This document shows positions 9,665-21,009 of a stretch of DNA of 64,000 bases, piece after piece (the stretch's first letter is position 1; each line of letters opens with the position of its first letter). A program made the position numbers and the translations under genes. The notes below the pieces were generated by a model. The model ran no database searches, was not told the origin of the DNA, and was given only the letters and a program-made list of their open reading frames with translations. The stretch comes from Microcebus murinus (taxonomy: Eukaryota; Chordata; Mammalia; Primates; Cheirogaleidae), in NCBI RefSeq assembly GCF_040939455.1, contig NC_134111.1:56066501-56130500 (forward strand), in the 5' to 3' direction.

Positions 9665-10557
9665 CTAAAATAAATAAACAAACAAAAAAATACATACATA
9701 TGAAAAATATTAGAATATTCGTTACATGAACCAACTGCTTCACTAAAAAAAAATCTATGTAGTCAAACAATATCAGTGTTTCAGATCTTGGTATTTTATT
9801 AATAATTCGTCATGTGTTTCTTTGTTTTGTTTCCATTTAAATTTTTGTTGACTGTGGAACACAATAAAGAGTACCAAGATGCATTCTACTCTTGGTTTGA
9901 GGATTTTTCCAGTGTGAAAAAAATAGATTCAATAAACATTACCAAATGGACACACCTTCCATTGCCCCATGTGAGCTCCAGTTTGCAGGACCCCTAGTTT
10001 CTTCCCATGGACCATTTTAATATCTGATAATTTATAGAATTTGTATTTAATGCGTATGCGGTTAACCTTTTTTAAACGTTCCAATTATTCTTTCAAACAC
10101 ATTTCTAATTCTAAATCTATATTTTGGACTATCAAATAGAGCTCTTTGGTCCATTTAATAAAGACAATATTTATAATTATGCAACCAAATCAGTTAGTTG
10201 TTTTTCTATAACATATATGAAAAGCTCTTTAGGGTTTCCATTATTTATATAACCCACAACAATTGTGTTAACTACAATTAAAAAAATAAGGGATGGCCCC
10301 TCCCTTTCTAATTCTCACTGCTTCTTTCGTGGTGGCCGTTGCACAGCGGCAGCATAAACATCGCCTGGGTTTCCTTTCCTGGGATAGGAGCAGCATGAAG
10401 TAGCCACCATTTCTATGCTAGATTTAATACAACAGAAGAGACTCCACAACTTTACAATAAGTTGGACACCTAATATTTAAAAATAAGAATAAACAGCAGA
10501 AGTACAAATATCAGGAATAAACAGAATAAAAATATTTAAGAATTGAGTATTATTTAC
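9665..10557. other. intron between PEVK exons 114 and 115
   Basis: Unique sequence of 893 bases; no recognised element. Confidence 0.6.
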
Positions 10558-10605
10558 CTTTTGCTGGAATTAAGGCAGTAGGAGGTGGAGGCTTCTTGAT
10601 AACCT
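10558..10605 (-). CDS. TTN: TTN PEVK exon ~114 (small)
   Basis: Encodes only 16 residues: EVIKKPPPPTALIPAK. Acceptor TTCCAG|AGGTTA, donor AAAG|GTAAAT, phase 1-1. The human equivalent reads IVKKPPPPTTLIPAK. Too short for automated open-frame calling. Confidence 0.93.
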
Positions 10606-12225
10606 CTGGAATTTTAAAAACATAAAATAAGTGTTTATCTTTAGATTATGCACTGTTTAATGTTCACTAATCCTGTGCCTTGTCATTTGTGTGAACTATG
10701 CCACCCCTTCCAGGGATCATCATAATGCTTTCATAATTTTTAAAGCAAGCTCATTAGAAATGCTATGCAATGCTGTATTAACAAAAATGCAGAAAGGCCC
10801 GAGTTTGATTTAAGTTCAGATTGATTTAAAATAATTTAAATTAACATGAAACATGAAGAGAATATTGAATATGTCCAATGCTAAAAAATAATGCATATTT
10901 GATTTTTTCAGTTATTAACTATAAAGTTTATAAAATATTCATGCTTTTTGAATTTCCTCTTACTCCATAATGTCTCACAGATTTCCACTCAGAAAAGTCT
11001 GTGTGATGAATAATGCCTTGTGCTCTTATAATCTCCTTCTTTTAGGAGGTTACTGTATTGTAGTCTTAGTAAAATGGGTTAAAATTATTCATTTAAATTT
11101 ATTCAATTGTCTTCCTAAAACCCTTGTAGGATATATTAAAAATTAAAGTGATTCGAATTGATCGATCTTCCTTCAAAAAAGTCTTTTTTCTGCAAATATT
11201 GACATTTAAATCAGGTAAGCCAGGCAGGATCCTGAGTTGGGTGGGAGCAGCCTTTTGAAATTAGCACCAACCCTCGACCACCTATTGGTGTGACTTGATC
11301 AAGACCAGCTCTTGGGCACTGCCATGCTCATTGCAGTAGTATTCATAACACCAAGGTTATGGAAACAACCTCAGTGTCCATCAACAGATGAATGAATAAG
11401 GAAAATGTGAGTAAATTATCTCTGTCTATCTATCTATCTTTCTATCTATGGATTACTATTCAGCCTTATCAAAAAAGGAAATTCTGTCATTTGCAACATG
11501 GATGGAATGTTAAATAAGCCACACACAGAAAGACAAATACTGCATGTTCTTACTTACATGTGAAATAAAAAAAAGTTGAACTCATAAAGTAGAGAATAGA
11601 ATGGTTGTTATAGAGGCTAGAGGATGAGGGGGATGGGAAGATGTTGGTTGAAGGGAACAAAATCTCAGACAGGAGGAAAAAGGTCTTTTTGATCTATTGC
11701 ACATTGTGGTGAATATAGTTAATAATAGTGTATTGAACATTTTAATATCACTAAGAGTAAATTTCAAGTGTTCTCACCACAAAAAAATGAGAAGTATTTG
11801 AAGTGATAGACATGTTAATTAGCTAGATTTAATTTTTCCATGTTGCATTTATATATTGTCACATCATTTTGCACCCCATAAATATATACAATTATAAATT
11901 GTCAATTTATAATAATAATTTTAAAAAGACCACTGGTTGGATTACAGGGCAAGGCCTTCTTTAAATAACCATCCAGAGATAACAAAAATACTCTGGTGTT
12001 GCCAGTGAGCACAGAAGGACAGAAAAGAAAAAAGGGAGAAAAAGGAAGTTGAGAAGGAGAGAATGAAAACTTAGTCCAAGGAGAAGATGACAGTGAGTGA
12101 TGGGAGAGGTACCATTTTGGGACTGCAAACTCCTACCCTTTCCCCACCCTCCACTATGTAGGATTTCAATTTTTTAGCTAAGAAAAAAGCATTAAGACTG
12201 CTTTTTGACTGATTAATTATAATAC
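10606..12225. other. intron between PEVK exons 113 and 114
   Basis: A 1.62 kb intron whose second half is an old L1 3' end (11300-11935). A short (TCTA)n run lies near 11428-11448. The rest is unrecognised. Confidence 0.6.
11300..11935 (+). mobile_element. old L1 (L1M-type) 3' fragment
   Basis: Contains stock phrases of mammalian L1 ends: GTGTCCATCAACAGATGAAT, ACATGGATGGAA, AAAGACAAATACTGCATGTT and GTGTTCTCACCAC, then an A-rich end. It is diverged and interrupted by a (TCTA) run. Orientation is plus, opposite to TTN. Confidence 0.8.
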
Positions 12226-12294
12226 CTGTAGGTTCCTCTTCTTTGGGCTTGATAATAACTTTTTTGGTATCTTTCTTCACGGCCTTTTTGGTCA
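12226..12294 (-). CDS. TTN: TTN PEVK exon ~113
   Basis: Encodes 23 residues: VTKKAVKKDTKKVIIKPK then EEEPT. Acceptor TTTTAG|TGACCA, donor ACAG|GTATTA, phase 1-1. A basic, lysine-rich module near the start of PEVK. Its end (EEEPT) differs from the human one I recall (EMTPREE). Confidence 0.93.
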
Positions 12295-14096
12295 CTAAAA
12301 AAATAGATGTCAGATGTAACTAAAATGTTTTCAGGAAACTAGGAGGTTTATTGAAATATTTTATTTTTTCATATGTTGATAGTAACAATGATCTGCACAT
12401 CATTAAAAGATATTTGTTTCAGAAAAATCTTGGACTACAATGCAAAAAAATTGTTTTATGGGCAGATAGAATATGTACTGTAGTCTTACATCGTCACTGA
12501 TTTTATGCCTGGCAAGAGTTAAAATTTTCAAAATGGAGAGTGAAACTCAGTGATATAAATAGAAAAGAAACCTTTTCATCTTTTTTTTACTTGGGTATGA
12601 ACAGTACATTTGTCAGGAGGAAGAATAACAAGTGGATTAGTAAAATTAAAGTTTTAATTGTGATATATTGTGGAAATTTTCTTTTGTTGTTGTGCTGTTA
12701 TACCTTGACCACAGTTCTTAATCATACTTGATTATGGCCTCTCATATTCATGAATAAATAATGCTCTCTTTTAATTTTTAACATATGATTTAATTTCTCA
12801 AGTTTCACTGTGGGTTCTCAAACTTAGCCATGTTGACCCTGAGATTCAAAGACCAAATCATTCATTAAGATAACAATGGAGTGATAATAGCTCTCTCTCA
12901 CTCCCTTCAAGAATAAGGGTCACGTCTTCTTCATCACCCCTTATCCCTTCAACAATTAGTCTTGTTTAGGGGCTTATAAATATTTGTTGAATTGAATAAT
13001 AATGCATTAAATTTATATGTCATAATAATGTATATGTATCGACTACAAATTGTACCCTAATAATTTGGAGGAAGTCATTTATAACTGCCATGTTATGAGT
13101 AACAACAATAAATATAATTTGCTTTTTCTTAACTATGAAAAAAAAGATAAATTATTATTCTTGAAAATAGAAATACAAATGGAAGTGTAATTTATGATTT
13201 TGATTCTTATTCCTACCTGCTAGCACAGGTAGATGGTAATATATTTAACTATGTTCATATAAATTATAAAAATGCTTCTTTTGTTATTGAGATTGTTAGT
13301 CACAAAACTGGAAACTTTTAACTGAATTTTCTCTGTGGCTGGCTGAAAAATAGCTCAAGCATTTGATATCAATTATAGTGGGTATTATGGGAGTAACATG
13401 TCAAGCCCTTGAAAATACTACAGTAGTGGTGACTTTGACATGCAAAATATTTTCTGATCATGCTGGGAGAGTTACGGCAGCAATTCTGAACTCCCCATAA
13501 CTCTAAGACGTCCCAGGCAATCTGTCGTCTGATTTAGTTGAACAGCTTTGGGACACAAACAGTACAATTTCTCTATTGAATATTTGAGAAGGGAGATTCC
13601 CTAGAATACTTAAAAGTTATTTATAAGTGAGCTCATGCTTTAGGTACAAAAGCAGTCAACTATATCAAGATATTCTAAATCATATTTTTTTGTAACAAAA
13701 CAGTGAAATTTAAAGAGTAGTTAACATTGTAATTGAGAAAAAAACACAAACTATAATTTGCAATTTGACAATAAACTAGTATGGTTTATTTCCATAAGAT
13801 GCAGTAGAAATTGGTTCCTATTTGTAGTTTTTGTTATAAGTGATGGTTTGGAAAACAAGAAACATAAAATTAATTTTCCATTAATGTTTAAGTAATTCCA
13901 TTCAAATAAAATATTTTAATACTAAGCATAATATTTAGTTTGTCTGATGGTTTTCAGAGCACGTCTTAACATATTTAGTCAATAATTTACATTTTGAAAG
14001 GTACTAAAGGACCAATTTGTTGTATTGAGCAACATTTTCCAGGTCAGACATGATGAAATTCTATATTTTGATATCTAGGTAGATGACATATAATAC
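12295..14096. other. intron between PEVK exons 112 and 113
   Basis: A 1.8 kb intron of AT-rich, unique sequence. I saw no interspersed repeat, RNA gene or exon relic. Confidence 0.55.
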
Positions 14097-14180
14097 CTTC
14101 AATACGTTTTCCTGGTGGTTTCTTTTCCTCAGGTGTTGGTAACAAAAGGGGAAGAAGAGGAACTGCTGTAGGAGGAATTT
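14097..14180 (-). CDS. TTN: TTN PEVK exon ~112
   Basis: Encodes 28 residues: EIPPTAVPLLPLLLPTPE then EKKPPGKRIE. Acceptor TTCAG|AAATTC, donor GAAG|GTATTA, phase 1-1. It is unusually leucine-rich for PEVK. The human form reads EIPPVVAPPIPLLLPTPEEK. Confidence 0.95.
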
Positions 14181-14493
14181 CTGAAGAAAATAAATGACAT
14201 CGTCAGTAACGTGTTCTAGCTTCCTATTTTGTATAAAGTACAATGAAGACTTATGCATTTCTTTCAGTACTTCAAAGGTATTATAGTACCAATTCATTAA
14301 TCAGAATAAATAAAATAGTGTATGTATTTTTAATTAGAACTACTGTTTTTGTTTTTTTAACTTTTTAAATCACACAGTAAAGAACACAATATGGAAGGGC
14401 CTGCTCTGGTTCTGCCGGGGGGTTAGGTGTTGGCAATTTCCTGGTGGTAGAATTTGCTGCTCCAAGCCCAGATGTCGAGGTACTGGGTCTTAC
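14181..14493. other. intron between PEVK exons 111 and 112
   Basis: 313 bases. Around 14385-14465 the minus strand holds a proline-rich stretch that may be an exon relic (see findings). Confidence 0.5.
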
Positions 14494-14553
14494 CTTCTGG
14501 TGGGACTGCTCTGATAGGCATGGTTGGGATTGGAACTCTGGAATCAGGAATAT
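14494..14553 (-). CDS. TTN: TTN PEVK exon ~111
   Basis: Encodes 20 residues beginning DIPDSRVPIPTMPIRAV. Acceptor TTCCAG|ATATTC, donor GAAG|GTAAGA, phase 1-1. Proline every third or fourth residue marks the beginning of the extensible segment after N2A. Confidence 0.95.
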
Positions 14554-14993
14554 CTGGAAAAGGACATGCAATGATTAGCATAGAGGGACAGAGAACACAG
14601 ATATTTATTAGATAACTAAGATGTGCCTGGTTGTCAGGCATTTCCAACAGCAGAATCTAACATACAGACCAAATCATACTAGTATTCTTTTGTATGCAAC
14701 TTCATGGACAAGTTTATTCCCTGCCAAAATGTGTTTCATTCTATGGCCATGCTATTTGCCATGATCATAGATATCTATCTACTGAATGAGCCCTTATTAG
14801 CTCCAATTTCCCAAACTCACAAAGTTTAAACATTTTGCTAAAGTTTATTATTTTGCTAAAAATAATTTTACTGAATAACATTTTTACTGAAAAGACAAAT
14901 GATATTTTATACATTTTAGTTTGGCTTCTGTTATTTACAAAATTTTGCTAAATTTATTGTATGGAAGGATAGATTTAAAAAAAAAAAACTTAC
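14554..14993. other. intron between exons 110 and 111
   Basis: AT-rich unique sequence of 440 bases; no recognised element. Confidence 0.6.
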
Positions 14994-15020
14994 CAGGAGG
15001 CTTCAGCTCGAGTTTGATTT
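14994..15020 (-). CDS. TTN: TTN exon ~110, 27-nt microexon
   Basis: A 27-base exon encoding EIKLELKPP, linking N2A to PEVK. Acceptor TTTTGCAG|AAATCA after a pyrimidine tract, donor CCTG|GTAAGT, a strong consensus that may compensate for the small size. Phase 1-1. The same nine residues are in human titin. Confidence 0.95.
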
Positions 15021-15140
15021 CTGCAAAAGAAAAAAATGATACTTTAGTATTGAGAATTTTTGTATTTTTGTATTGAAATTGTCTGGGCAGACTACTTGTT
15101 TCAGAGATTGCAGTGTGGCTTTAGTTTGCTGTTTCCTCAC

Positions 15141-15218
15141 CTTTGGTTGTTAAGTACAGCTCTGCTGTGCTTCTTGCTTCACCTCTTGGCTCCAGCCGAG
15201 CAATGACTGAATAGACAC
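15141..15218 (-). CDS. TTN: TTN exon ~109, end of Ig I83 (N2A)
   Basis: Encodes about 26 residues: VYSVIARLEPRGEARSTA then ELYLTTK. These are the F and G strands of I83, the rest of which is on the exon at 15429-15638. Where other titin Ig domains have a cysteine in strand F, this one has VYSV. Acceptor CCTTAG|GTGTCT, donor AAAG|GTGAGG. In mouse a deletion at the I83/PEVK border causes the mdm myopathy. Confidence 0.96.
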
Positions 15219-15428
15219 CTAAGGAGAAGAATCATGGAGCTTTTGTTTTCTGACATGTTGCAAATAATACTTCTTTCTTTAAACATATGTATGTGTTTAT
15301 TTATACTAGACTTTTCTAGAAAAAATTCTCTATAGAATTACAGAGTATAAACCTATGCAAGGGCAGACATATGTAAAACAGAAAAGGGTTAAGTTATATA
15401 TTCACCAGGGAACTGTCAGGGAAATTAC

Positions 15429-15638
15429 CTTCATCATCTGGGGTCACATTGTGAATGGTCATATAATGGCAGCGACCATCATTCCTAAAGTTGTATTTCT
15501 GGCTCTCTGTCAGTTCCGTCGGTCCCTTGTACCATGTTACAATGGCATCATCAAAGGACACTTCGCACTCGAAGGTGGCAGATTGATGCTCACTCACCAC
15601 TATGTTCTGTATGCGCTTTGTAAACTGAATTGGTTCCG
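15429..15638 (-). CDS. TTN: TTN exon ~108, first part of Ig I83 (N2A)
   Basis: Encodes 70 residues beginning AEPIQFTKRIQNIVVSEH, with the B-strand cysteine (TFECEV), the core tryptophan (IVTWYKG) and an end at TPDDEG. Acceptor AAACAG|CGGAAC, donor GAAG|GTAATT, phase 1-1. Splitting an Ig over two exons is an exception in this region. The N2A end binds calpain-3 and signalling partners in skeletal muscle (family knowledge). Confidence 0.96.
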
Positions 15639-17211
15639 CTGTTTAAACACAAAGAGAGTTCAAAGTCAGACTGTATAAAGAGGAATCTCTTTTGCTGTAT
15701 TTTTTTCCCTCAGATACCTAAAATTTCCATCTTCTTATCCAATTGTAAAATAGGAAAAGTTCAAAAATCAAAACAAGAAGAAAATGCTCTTATTTTTGCT
15801 GCAGTAACAAATAGTTATCCCCATTTTTAAGTGTATTCTTGCAAGGATCAATGTAGGAAAGTGTAAAGAAATTCTGAAGAATCCTTAAAATATTTATATG
15901 AAGAAAATATTGAAGGGAACTTATAATCCAAAAGTCAAAGTAGGTTTTAAAAATGTTAGTGAAATGGCAACTTCGTAATGGAAGGTACACAAATTTAATT
16001 TCACTTTACAATTTATTCCTCTGTGAAATTCTTTCTTGTGTTAGTAAAATAATTTTTTCTATTCAGGATCTAGAATTGTTTGTCTAATGTATGTAACTTT
16101 CTCTGTGAAATAATATCAAATTCAATAGGAAATCTGCACTTCTCGATTTCAGAAAAATCTTCTGGAATTCTGAAACCTGCTTTCTATGCACATATGGGCA
16201 CACACAAAGGATGTGTTGGATGTCAGAAATGTTTTCTAGGAGAATGGGGTGGAGTGGAGGGTCCTTCTCCAGAATTATTTCTGGAAATCTGGAATTACAT
16301 GTATGACAGTACCATGAACATCTTAGAAATCATAGTAGTCTGGTGAGCTTTCTTACAAAAGAATTATATTAGAAATATCCAATTATTTAAAAAATGATTA
16401 ATGATTTCAACTGGTCTCTTTAGTTTAAAAATGATTTAAAATACAACCAGGCATTGATATTCATTGTAAAGTAAGTCAGAAAAGTTGAAATCCTTATGTA
16501 AATCAGATGTCATATAGTTGTGTTTTAACAACTACAAATGGGTGCCAACAAGTGGAAGTAGATACTATTATCATAGTTAAAATTTTTCTCAGTATAGTAC
16601 AAAGATGTCTTTGGAAATGCATACAATTAGTTAGGTAATGAATATTTCTGTTCCTAAATTCTGAGATTGCATTTAATTTCAGAGATTGGAAGGTTGGAAT
16701 ATGACCCATGAATGAAATAAGTATTTTTGAAAAATAGCTGTTAATTATATATGTTGTTAATTTTATGTATAAAATGTTGTACAGTTAAAATCAGATTAAG
16801 TCCTATAAACAAAATATCAATGCCTAACCGACTCCTCTGTGTTTGCAGCCTTGAGATCTTGTCCTTTCTAAGATTTCTTTTTAGGAATCAGAATCATAGA
16901 CATAAGAATTATGGAATTGAGGCTTTAAATATTATGTTTAGATTTTAATTGAGACTTTAATATACTGTTAAAAATAATGTTTTAGACTAGAATTAAAATC
17001 TAAAAGAACTAGCAAAAGGAGTGGCACTTATTTGAATAGTTCCCATTTGATTTTGCATGAATTTTGAGAGATGAGCGAATGCTATGAGTATGTATGTTGG
17101 GAAATGAGAACACATGACCACGTTGGGGTGTGTTTTGTGGCAGGATTGCAGGGGTCCTTTGTCATTGACCTATGCTGTACACAATAACTCCATCCATAGT
17201 CTCTCACTCAC
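15639..17211. other. intron between exons 107 and 108 (N2A)
   Basis: A 1.57 kb AT-rich intron with no recognised repeat or exon-like reading. Confidence 0.55.
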
Positions 17212-17472
17212 CTTCAATTCTGAGCTCTGCCGAAGTTTCAAGGTCTTCATGTTTGCAGGTGTACTGACCCTGGTCTTCTGCTCGAACATCTGCAATGGTC
17301 AGTTTATGGACTTTGTGTTCCACTTCAGTTTTATATCTGCCTTGGGGTTTAAGGATTCTGCCATTTCTGAACCATTCAGATTTTACATTTGGCACAGAAA
17401 ATTGGCATGTCATGGTGCAAGTCTGGCCTTCTTTCAGAGTAACATCCTGAAGATGCCGTTCCCAAGCAGGCT
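17212..17472 (-). CDS. TTN: TTN exon ~107, Ig I82 (N2A)
   Basis: Encodes 87 residues: EPAWERHLQDVTLKEGQT, core TMTCQF, SEWFRNG and DQGQYTCKHED. Both core cysteines and the tryptophan are present. At 261 bases it is shorter than the 279-288 of the tandem Ig exons. Acceptor GAACAG|AGCCTG, donor GAAG|GTGAGT, phase 1-1. Confidence 0.97.
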
Positions 17473-17573
17473 CTGTTCATATGGCACAAGACACGTTTTA
17501 TTCAATACCACATGCAGAGGTTCTCAACAGTAAATTAATCTCACAACCCTTTTATAACTCCTTTCTAACTTAC

Positions 17574-17841
17574 CAATTACAGTTAGTTTTGCACTAGCGA
17601 TGTGTGGCCCACAAACCAGTCTGTAATTGCCCTGATCTTTAAGTTGACAGTTTTTGACTCGGAGTGTATGTCGGTCACCATCGATGCTTATTTCAAATTT
17701 ATCACTAGGCTCCAGTTTTTCAGTACCTTTGTACCATGAAAGCTTGATTTCTGGATAATTAATCTTAATGTCAATTTCAAAGATGGCATCATCATCTTTC
17801 AAAACTGTCTGATTTTCAATATCCTTGATCAGAGTGACAGG
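17574..17841 (-). CDS. TTN: TTN exon ~106, Ig I81 (N2A)
   Basis: Starts PVTLIKDIENQTVLKDDD, with core LSWYKG and DQGNYRLVCG. It lacks both core cysteines at their usual sites (B strand has isoleucine, F strand leucine). It starts in phase 0 and ends in phase 1, so it cannot be skipped alone without a frameshift. Acceptor CTCCTAG|CCTGTC, donor ATTG|GTAAGT. I81 together with the N2A unique sequence is a calcium-sensitive actin-binding site in published work. Confidence 0.97.
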
Positions 17842-17937
17842 CTAGGAGAATAAAGAATTAAAATGCATTACTCATTCCTTCCTTAATAGTTCCCAATAAT
17901 GACTTGTTCACTTTATCATCAGCACAATTCATTTTAC

Positions 17938-18027
17938 CTCAGTCTGTGTCAGCCTTTGCTGAATAAATGATACAAGTTCCTCAAATTCCTTTTCGTCCCT
18001 CTCTGACTTCTCTATTTCCTCAATTTC
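17938..18027 (-). CDS. TTN: TTN exon ~105, helical linker (N2A)
   Basis: A 90-base exon, phase 0-0, encoding EIEEIEKSERDEKEFEEL then VSFIQQRLTQTE. It is predicted helical, rich in E/K, and continues the N2A unique sequence from the exon at 18588. Acceptor CCTTAG|GAAATT, donor TGAG|GTAAAA. It is the only exon in the N2A phase block that could be dropped in frame. Confidence 0.96.
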
Positions 18028-18219
18028 CTAAGGAGAGAAAAAAAATGGTAAATATTAGATGTGAAACAAAATTTGAATTAGAGGATGTATTACTATATTC
18101 AACCCCCATTCTTGATGCTGTTTGGGTTATATTAAATGGTCTCTTATAACTGTATGAGAATCCTGTAGGAGTCTGGTAATTCGAAGGGGATGTGATAGAT
18201 GTTTCAAATGTGAATTTTT

Positions 18220-18540
<321 letters not shown>

Positions 18541-18587
18541 TTCAAATATGAATTTTTAAGGCTAATACTCTATACGAAGGATCATAC

Positions 18588-18771
18588 CAATCTATGAGTC
18601 TCTTCTTCTTGACTTTGCTTTAGCAGTTCGAATGCTTGAAGAAGCCCCCGGAAGTCAGTGATTCCGTACATGCGTGCATATTTTTCATATTCTTTAGGAT
18701 CAACATTTTTGAGAAGTTCCATGATATCAATTTCCTCTTCTTCCCCAGCTCCTTTCTTTAAGGCTGGAGTC
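18588..18771 (-). CDS. TTN: TTN exon ~104, N2A unique sequence
   Basis: Encodes TPALKKGAGEEEEIDIME, then LLKNVDPKEYEKYARMYG and the helix FRGLLQAFELLKQSQEEE up to THRL. This is the N2A unique sequence that binds the ankyrin-repeat proteins CARP/ANKRD1, ANKRD2 and DARP and senses stretch. It is nearly identical to human. Entry phase 2 (first G completes AAG), exit phase 0. Acceptor TTTAG|GACTCC, donor ATTG|GTATGA. Confidence 0.98.
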
Positions 18772-19642
18772 CTAAATGAAATAAGAAGCAACTATGAATC
18801 ACCAGTCTTACATTTATTTTGAATTCTCTGTCATCATTTGAAGACTATGAATGTCATTAAGGGCTTTTTTTTCTCAAAAAGTGATAGTTTTGTGTTCTTT
18901 ACTCAAGAAATATTAATTTTATCATGTTAGCCATGAAACAATACAAAATGTGAATTTGGAGATGGAGTAGATTAAGACTAGATGGGTTAGGACCATTTGT
19001 TACAAAGTATAGAAATTTGATCAATGATTTTAAGAAAGGAAAGTATATTAGAAGCATTTCTGTAAATGTTAGAACCAAATAGCTTAAAGAATTACAATAT
19101 CAGGAGAAATAATAGTAGCAATGGAAGACGTTTAAAATGAGTAAATATCACATATCATGGAAAAGAAGTGTGGAAAAAGTTTATTTGCTTGTCTGCTTCA
19201 ATTAAAATATTTATATGCTTATGCTCTTTAACAATCTGAATCTTGAAATGGATGATCCATGCCTCTTGAGTGATTTTTGTGTGTGTGTGTGCATGGAAAA
19301 TTACAGTCATCCCTTGATATCTGCAGAGTATTATTTGTTCCAGGATCCCCCTCAGATACCAAAATCGGAGTATGCTGAAGTTCCTTATATAAATAAAATG
19401 GTGTAGTATTTACATATAACTTCAGCACATCTTCCTGTGTACTTTAAATCATCTGTAGATGACTTATAACACAGTGTAAATGCTATGCAAATAGTTGTTA
19501 TACTGTATTGGCTTTTAAATTGGTATTATTTTTCATTGTTTTTTTGTTTCCAAATATTTTCCATTCATAATTGGTTAAACCGTGCATGCAGAACCCGCCA
19601 ACATAAAGGGCCAACTGCAGTGTGTGTTTTTATTGAACTTAC
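18772..19642. other. intron between exons 103 and 104 (N2A)
   Basis: 871 bases. It holds the MER2-like DNA transposon remnant (19301-19619) and a short GT-rich run near 19278-19290. The rest is unrecognised. Confidence 0.6.
19301..19619. mobile_element. MER2-like (Tigger-class) DNA transposon remnant
   Basis: Left end CAGTCATCCCTTGATATCTG and a right end whose complement starts CAGTTGGCCCTTTATG are imperfect terminal inverted repeats. The interior (GATACCAAAATCGGAGTATG, TATAAATAAAATGGTGTAGT, ACTTTAAATCATCTGTAGAT, TGTAAATGCTATGCAAATAG) is the pattern of non-autonomous MER2-type elements as I remember it. About 320 bases, no coding capacity. Confidence 0.75.
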
Positions 19643-19928
19643 TTTTTCAGCATTGCTCTAAGATCTCCCTCAATTTTCTCTTGTTTCTTCCTTTCATCCA
19701 CCTGTAGGTTGACATTACTCTCAATTTCACCATGTTTGTTAAATGCGACACATCGGTATAATCCGGAGTCAGTTTTTGTGGTGTCTCTAATCTCCAGTTT
19801 TGCTTCATCACCTTTTTGGTGGATAAAAATGCGACCTCCTTGGTTCAGTTGTCTCCACTTCCCTTTTGTCCATTTAACGTTTGGGATTGGATCGCCTCCA
19901 ACTTTTGCAATGAAAGTTGCCGTGGTTT
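19643..19928 (-). CDS. TTN: TTN exon ~103, Ig I80 (N2A)
   Basis: Encodes about 95 residues: TTATFIAKVGGDPIPNVK, KWTKGKWRQLNQGG, DSGLYRCVAFNKHG, then a charged tail DERKKQEKIEGDLRAMLK leading into the unique sequence. The B-strand cysteine is alanine. Phase 1 in, phase 2 out. Acceptor CTCAG|AAACCA, donor AAAAA|GTAAGT. Confidence 0.97.
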
Positions 19929-20048
19929 CTGAGGAATAATAAAAACGAATGAATATAAAATTTAATTTTCAAAAATCGGTCTGTCCAAAATTAAATCATT
20001 AGTAAAAGGGACAAGATAGATGACGTCCTTTTCACGAAGCACACTTAC

Positions 20049-20141
20049 TTTCTACGACTCTGATACTCTGAGGTTCTGATACGAAAAAGAGTCTCCCATC
20101 GACTGCTGCCTTCTTAGCTGCTGGAGCTGCAGCTGGTTTGT
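20049..20141 (-). CDS. TTN: TTN exon ~102, start of N2A element
   Basis: A 31-residue exon: DKPAAAPAAKKAAVDGRL then FFVSEPQSIRVVE. An alanine/proline-rich hinge followed by the A strand of I80. Acceptor TTTCAG|ACAAAC, donor GAAA|GTAAGT, phase 1-1. The human form starts DKPAVAPATKK. Confidence 0.95.
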
Positions 20142-20721
20142 CTGAAAAACAAATTTACACGATTTGTTATTACAATTATATCAGAATTATAGTAAATATA
20201 CCCCCCTTGTAAAATAACTTTAGAAGCTTGGCAGTGTCGTAAGTATGTACTCTAGGACTCACTATATATATGGGGGTGGGTTAAAGAAGACAAAGGGGTT
20301 TCATAGATTTACACTAGTGATAGCTATTGAAGGTTGAACTATAATCATAGTAGCATTAAATCTTATATTTCTAGACTTGGCTTGTTTTATAAATTTTCTC
20401 CAGGGCTATGACATCAGGATACCTTGTATCACATTATTATGGCATCATTTTTGGGAGTGTACTAATTCCACCTTCCTGGGTGTAGTGAAAACGGGTTCAA
20501 GAAATAGAGCCATGAACTTAGAGTAAATTTGGATAATGTATATTGAAATTATTTCCATTAAATTTCTAATATTTCAGTTATAATAAGGGGACCACATATT
20601 GCAAATGTACAATAACCGATGTTTCCAAAAATCTAATTCCATTTTTATTTAACTTGTAATAAGCAAATAAACATGAGTGGTTGTTGCCTTGATCTGCATA
20701 ATACTTTTGAAGTGTCTGTAC
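20142..20721. other. intron between exons 101 and 102
   Basis: Unique sequence of 580 bases; no recognised element. Confidence 0.6.
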
Positions 20722-21009
20722 CTTTTATGGTCACTTTTGACTTGGAAGTGTCACTTCCAGCCGCATTTGAAGCTTTACACACATAATCTCCTGAATCTGC
20801 TTTCGCCACATCCTTGAGCTCCAGAGCAGCTGTCCCGTTGGCGAAGCTGAAGCTGCACCTGTCTGAAGGCTTTATTTCCCTGCCCGCCTTCAGCCACTGG
20901 ATCCTGATGGGCTCAGAGCCCTGGACATGGCAGCTGAGCTGCACGAATTCTCCTTCGGTCACTGTTACTGGAGTAAGGTGCTGATCAAACACAGGTGGCT
21001 TCTTAGGTT
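20722..21009 (-). CDS. TTN: TTN exon ~101, Ig I79
   Basis: Encodes 96 residues: EPKKPPVFDQHLTPVTVT, LSCHVQG, IQWLKAGREI, DSGDYVCKASN. It has both core cysteines and the tryptophan. It is the last tandem Ig before N2A and resembles the EPKK/EHEV type at the fourth inserted slot of the 10-domain repeat. Acceptor TTCCAG|AACCTA, donor AAAG|GTACAG. Confidence 0.97.

Noticed and set aside
9221..9668. Plus-strand open frames of 102 and 130 codons
   Set aside because: They are antisense to the glutamate-rich PEVK exon; CTT/TTC-rich complement gives stop-free, hydrophobic frames without meaning.
11582..11767. Minus-strand open frame of 61 codons
   Set aside because: It lies inside the old L1 fragment, antisense to it.
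14061..14297. Long minus-strand reading around PEVK exon ~112
   Set aside because: It is a different frame over the exon and flanking intron; only 14097-14180 in the EIPPT frame fits splice sites and homology.
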